From Hydnum rufescens UP504 (Eukaryota > Basidiomycota > Agaricomycetes > Cantharellales > Hydnaceae), in the NCBI GenBank assembly GCA_014904985.1, contig MU129025.1, positions 17,108 through 81,107 on the forward strand: a DNA stretch of 64,000 bases. Reading direction: 5' to 3'. The position numbers were made by a program, and so were the translations under genes. The notes below the pieces were generated by a model, which was given only the letters and a program-made list of their open reading frames with translations, made no database searches and was not told the DNA's origin. Shown here piece after piece: positions 60,689 to 64,000 of the stretch (its first letter is position 1; each line of letters opens with the position of its first letter).

Positions 60689-62356
60689 GGCCATGGCCGG
60701 GTAGAGGTGGGCATCAGGAAATCCATTGGCCTTGATGCGCGGCAGGAGCCAGAAGAGGGGTGTCGCGTACGTGATGTCCAAGGAATCCCTCTTGCCAGCA
60801 CCGCCGGTGAGGAGGCCCCCGAAACGTCCCTGGCCATCAACGATGATAGAGCCTGAATCGCCGGGGGCAGAGAAGTCCCCTGACTTGTGGTCATAGGGGA
60901 GGATAGCCCACTCCATCGATGTCTGGTGAGTGCCATTGTTAAAGTACTCACGAACAAATGAGAAGATGCCGGTAGCGCGGCCTATGGTGACGCCGCTGGC
61001 GCTGCCATTCTTATGACTAAGAGGCATGGTTCACCGTCGGGGCCGAGCATATCTGGGTTGCTCATCTCGTTTTCCTGGATGAGATCCCGAAGCTCGAGGA
61101 GGCGGTCGTCTGGATACTGAAAAGTTGTGGTGGCATCGGCGCAGGGGCACATCTTTGATGTGAACTCGGGGAATGGTATCTTCATACCTAGATATAACAG
61201 TTAGGCCAGACAGCCTTAGTAAGATAAGTGAAAACATACCCAGGTCAATCACATTGCCCCTAAATGCCTTCTCGATCTTGGAGCTGTCGAGCTCGACAAC
61301 AGCGTAGTCTTCGGTGAAGCGTTCCTTGCCGGCGCCAAGAGTGAGAGGAGGGGAATGGACAATGTGGCCTAAGACACGCTGGGTCGGATAGCTCCAGTTC
61401 TTCTTGACTTCGTCATGGAACTTGTCAAGGCCTCCATTGCCTCGTTCGCCTCGTCCAACAACCATTCAATCTGCTTCCGATCCATTGTAGCCTTCTTGGC
61501 ATCATCCTCATCCTTACCAGCCTCCCTCTTCTGCAACTCCTCAATCTCCTGGTTATAGTGTACAGCCATTAGACCGTGACCTCTGGTCTTGATCTTGATG
61601 GATTCAATGAGGTTGTTGAATGCCTGGGTGCCAAGAAGGAGGACATTGCGACGAGGCGCACTGGTGTTTGTCCAGGCATAGTCTATGTTAGGCCCCTCAT
61701 TTTGTGGGAAGAGGACATGGCGAGCCGTGACAAGCAAGACCTTCTTGCTGTTGCCGCCTTCGGCGAGGTAGAAACCCCCAGTACCCTCAGTGTGAGGTGT
61801 GGCTTGGGCAGCAATGTAGGGCCCAAGTGCAGGAGTAAGAGGGCTGCAAACATCAGCGGTTGGGTCTATGTCAGAAACGGGTTTGAGGAGGCTGGGACCG
61901 GCCAACCGGGTGTAGATGGACTCCCGGAACTCGACTTCGACGTCGGTAATTCCGAACTTCTCAAGGAGGTCCCGGCAGCTGTATGCTGCAGCGCGGGCAG
62001 ACTCCCCGAAGAGTGTCTCAGGAGTCACACCAATCCATAGGACCACAGGGCCGACAGCCTCTCCCTTCCCAACCTTGACAAAGCGAACAACGTCTATGGT
62101 CGTCCACAAGACCCCCACGGAGTCTAAGAAGCTGTAAACCTCAGGACCCAAAGTCTTTCCAGACGTTGTTGAGCTGTGGCCAAAGACCGGGCGAAGCTCT
62201 TTCAACACCGTGTAGGCCTCGAGTCCGGTAGGCTTCGTCCACGGTGTAGTCCCCGTACGGTAAACTAGTTTGGGACGAGAGGGCAGGACCCGAGTAGTAA
62301 GACGCTGCCTCCATCTTAGAGATATACTGAGGCGAAGAAGAAGAAGGCAAAGTCAT
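60686..62356 (-). pseudogene. Trypsin-like serine protease of an Agaricomycete family, three frame breaks
   Basis: The protein belongs to a widespread Agaricomycete family with a chymotrypsin-type catalytic centre. The triad is present: His in 'VLLVTARHVLFPQ' (61710-61740), Asp in 'FTEDYAVVELDSSKIEK' (61280-61310) and Ser in 'FSAPGDSGSIIVDG' (60833-60870). A coiled-coil-like insert sits between His and Asp ('EIEELQKREAGKDEDDAKK'). The start is 'MTLPSSSSPQYISK' at 62356, or the Met at 62314. One intron is seen near 61190-61240. Frame changes of one base are needed near 62281-62290 (extra G on plus strand), near 61430 (missing base) and near 61012 (missing A), each beside a short homopolymer. 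Either it is a recent pseudogene or the consensus is faulty here. Confidence 0.8.
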
Positions 62357-62548
62357 TATAAAGGCTAACGACCTCTGAAACAGTCAAGCGGGTCTCGGGC
62401 AATTTGGCGCGTGAGAATCCGGCACCCGGCCCGATTGTGCGTCATGTGGAGCAATTGTTGGCCCCTCACAGCACTCTCACAGCTGGCCATGGTATATTCT
62501 CCTGTTTGTTTCTATTTACCCAACGAAATCTTATCTTTCCGCGTGTAG

Positions 62549-63385
62549 TAGGGCTCCGGAAGATACCCCGGCTGCCCGAAACCGTTGGGTATAAACCGCG
62601 GTATATACCGGTATATTCCACGGGTTGGTTTTTGGGTCCAAATTCACTATGTCTTTTACCTGGGTGTTACTATATGAGGGTCTAGAACAGTCTAGGGGCA
62701 TCAGTGGCAGTGAATGTGATTTTTCTGAATTTGTTTTAGGACAAATGTGGCTTGTCGACCCGTCTCAAGTTGAATTCCCCCTCTTCGACTCAAAGTCTCC
62801 CATTGGCATGACCCGCCAAACACATGACCGTGATAATCCTAGAACACCAGGTGAGGCTAAAAGAGATATAAGCCACCTCTCAATCCTTCTTGGAGTTTAC
62901 CTGAGGCCTTGCCACGAGACTTCAACAGAAATCTCTTGGCCTTGCACCAAGACTGGGTCGATGACATAGGGGAAGCAGCTGCAATTCATCATCAAATGGA
63001 AGTCAGATTTAGACCTCATGCTCCCAATCCATTGCAGAATGTGGAGCGTGAGACTAGCATTTTGGGGGGAAGGGATGCATTAGATGCTGCCTCAGTGGCA
63101 GGCCTCTCCTCATCACTGCTCCAGGACCTTCTAGCCGAAGTGTCAACTGGCATTTTTGTTTTGGGGAAGCGGACTGCCAACACAGATAGGGAAGTCACTA
63201 CGGTGGGGCCTAAGCGAGTCAAAAAGGTGCCTCAATTCCTATTTACACTCAAGGAATAGTCTCTGCATTAGTTTATATATTACTGCCTTTTACTGGTTTA
63301 TACCATGGTGGTTTAAACCACCTTTCAGGCATATATTGGTATATACCTGGGTGATTGATCCTTGGAGGTTTCTTCCGGAGCCCTA
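62549..63385. mobile_element. 837-bp hAT-type element with exact 8-bp target duplication
   Basis: The ends are inverted copies of 'tagggctccggaaga', and the outer flanks carry the direct 8-bp repeat GCGTGTAG at 62541-62548 and 63386-63393. In the parent anoctamin gene the same GCGTGTAG occurs once, which proves that this is the insertion site. An 8-bp duplication and TAGGG-type ends fit the hAT superfamily. Subterminal 'ggtatatacc' palindromes occur at both ends. The element is too short to encode a full transposase. Confidence 0.9.
62625..63259 (+). CDS. Unidentified ORFs inside the hAT-type element
   Basis: Two overlapping frames, 62625-62969 and 62909-63259, fill most of the element. The first contains 'GQMWLVDPSQVEFPLFDSK', the second 'LLALHQDWVDDIGEAAAIHH' and ends '...KKVPQFLFTLKE'. 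A donor 'gtgaggct' near 62852 and an acceptor 'tacctgag' near 62906 could join them, though the phase is uncertain. I do not recognise a transposase or hAT dimerisation domain. They may be the 3' end of an internally deleted element or captured host sequence. Confidence 0.4.
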
Positions 63386-64000
63386 GCGTGTAGCTGTTAC
63401 GCTTCTCCTCGCTGCGATTTGTCTTCGCACTGATGCCTTCAAGATTCTTGCCAACTTCAGGCGCCCCATTTCTTCTCGAACCGCCAGCGAATCATCCCGC
63501 ATATGGATCAGCACGCAGACACGCACAGCTTTATCACAACGCTCTTACGAGGCACGTATCCCGAATTCCTTCATCCCCCACAGTCCCGGGGCGGCCCATT
63601 GTCCTCGACTGGGTCGTCCATATCTGGCCGGGCCTTCTTTGTGCTTCTTGCATCCCATGCGGTGATTATTGTTCAAACGATATGTACAACATATCCTCCA
63701 TTCTATAGGGGGCGCAGAACACTATGCTCCGCCCGCTCGCATTCTTGGCCGAAGACGAAGGCGAAGCTGATATTTCAAAGCAGAGGCTATGATCGATGTA
63801 ACAACATTCGTGGAAGAGTATCGTGCGAGAAAACGAATATTTGGGAGGCTGGAAGGAAGGCATTTGAAAGTAGAGGCGAGCGTGCACCGAGGCGCGAAGA
63901 TCTTTATAGCGCGTTCAACAGGTACAGGTGCAAGGGCCCGTGGTTCCTGGACGGCTTGACTTTTGTTGTTACTAATGCCATCAGATTTCCCAAGGAGGTA

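Larger units (their letters stand above)
62439..63840 (+). pseudogene. Inverted partial copy of the anoctamin 3' part, split by a hAT element
   Basis: The plus strand repeats the complement of about 57220-56440: 'gcgtcatgtggag...ttgttggcccc' (62439), the intron 'ggtatattctcc...cgtgtag' (62490-62548), then, after the inserted element, 'cttctcctcgctgcgattcg'-like exon 7 text (63400), 'tcatcccgcatatggatcag' (63493) and the final exon, ending 'gaagctgatatttcaaagca' (63764), plus some 3' flank. Introns are retained, so this is a genomic duplication. Only the C-terminal third is present, with a ~20-bp insertion and frame changes. Confidence 0.9.

Overview
The window is nuclear DNA of a filamentous basidiomycete, most likely an Agaricomycete. 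The evidence is the many 45-80 nt GT-AG introns, compact housekeeping genes on both strands, Zn2Cys6-type regulation, and decayed genes of families typical of wood or litter decayers (pyranose 2-oxidase, GH3 beta-glucosidase). There are no bacterial operons, no CRISPR array and no tRNA or rRNA gene that I can support. Region 1 (1-9450) is a stack of mobile and repetitive DNA: an LTR element with non-coding, repeat-filled internal DNA; a 2.76-kb near-perfect palindrome starting at the last base of its right LTR; a pogo/Tc1-like DDE transposon with clean terminal inverted repeats and TA target site five bases beyond the palindrome; and a satellite-like tract with 20-bp perfect palindromes. Region 2 (9450-16500) is poor in intact genes: fragmentary minus-strand ORFs and a frameshifted pyranose 2-oxidase relic that has lost the covalent-FAD histidine. 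Region 3 (16787-45000) is the conserved core: AlkB-like dioxygenase, DUF2461 protein (with 7-nt and 5-nt microexons), SNU13, FKBP12, a large TRANK1-like UvrD-type helicase, an NT-C2 protein, mitochondrial ribosomal bL28m, UTP25, ELP5 and SLD3. Several serve basic machinery: pre-mRNA splicing and box C/D snoRNPs (SNU13), the 90S pre-ribosome (UTP25), tRNA wobble modification (ELP5), replication initiation (SLD3) and mitochondrial translation (bL28m). A second, degenerate, intron-containing copy of SLD3 lies inverted at about 25935-27285. Region 4 (45000-64000) is more accessory: a flavin monooxygenase, a fungal transcription factor, an anoctamin (TMEM16) with two GC-AG introns, a truncated GH3 relic, a frameshifted trypsin-like protease, and an inverted partial copy of the anoctamin interrupted by an 837-bp hAT-type element with an exact 8-bp target duplication. 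Two patterns stand out. First, inverted duplication recurs at three places: the palindrome, the SLD3 copy and the anoctamin copy. Second, several conserved genes (DUF2461, UTP25, ELP5, SLD3, FMO) each carry one small indel that breaks an otherwise well conserved frame, which points to consensus errors in the assembly or to a decaying haplotype. Exon coordinates given as joins were checked by reading phase; where I could not resolve splicing I say so.
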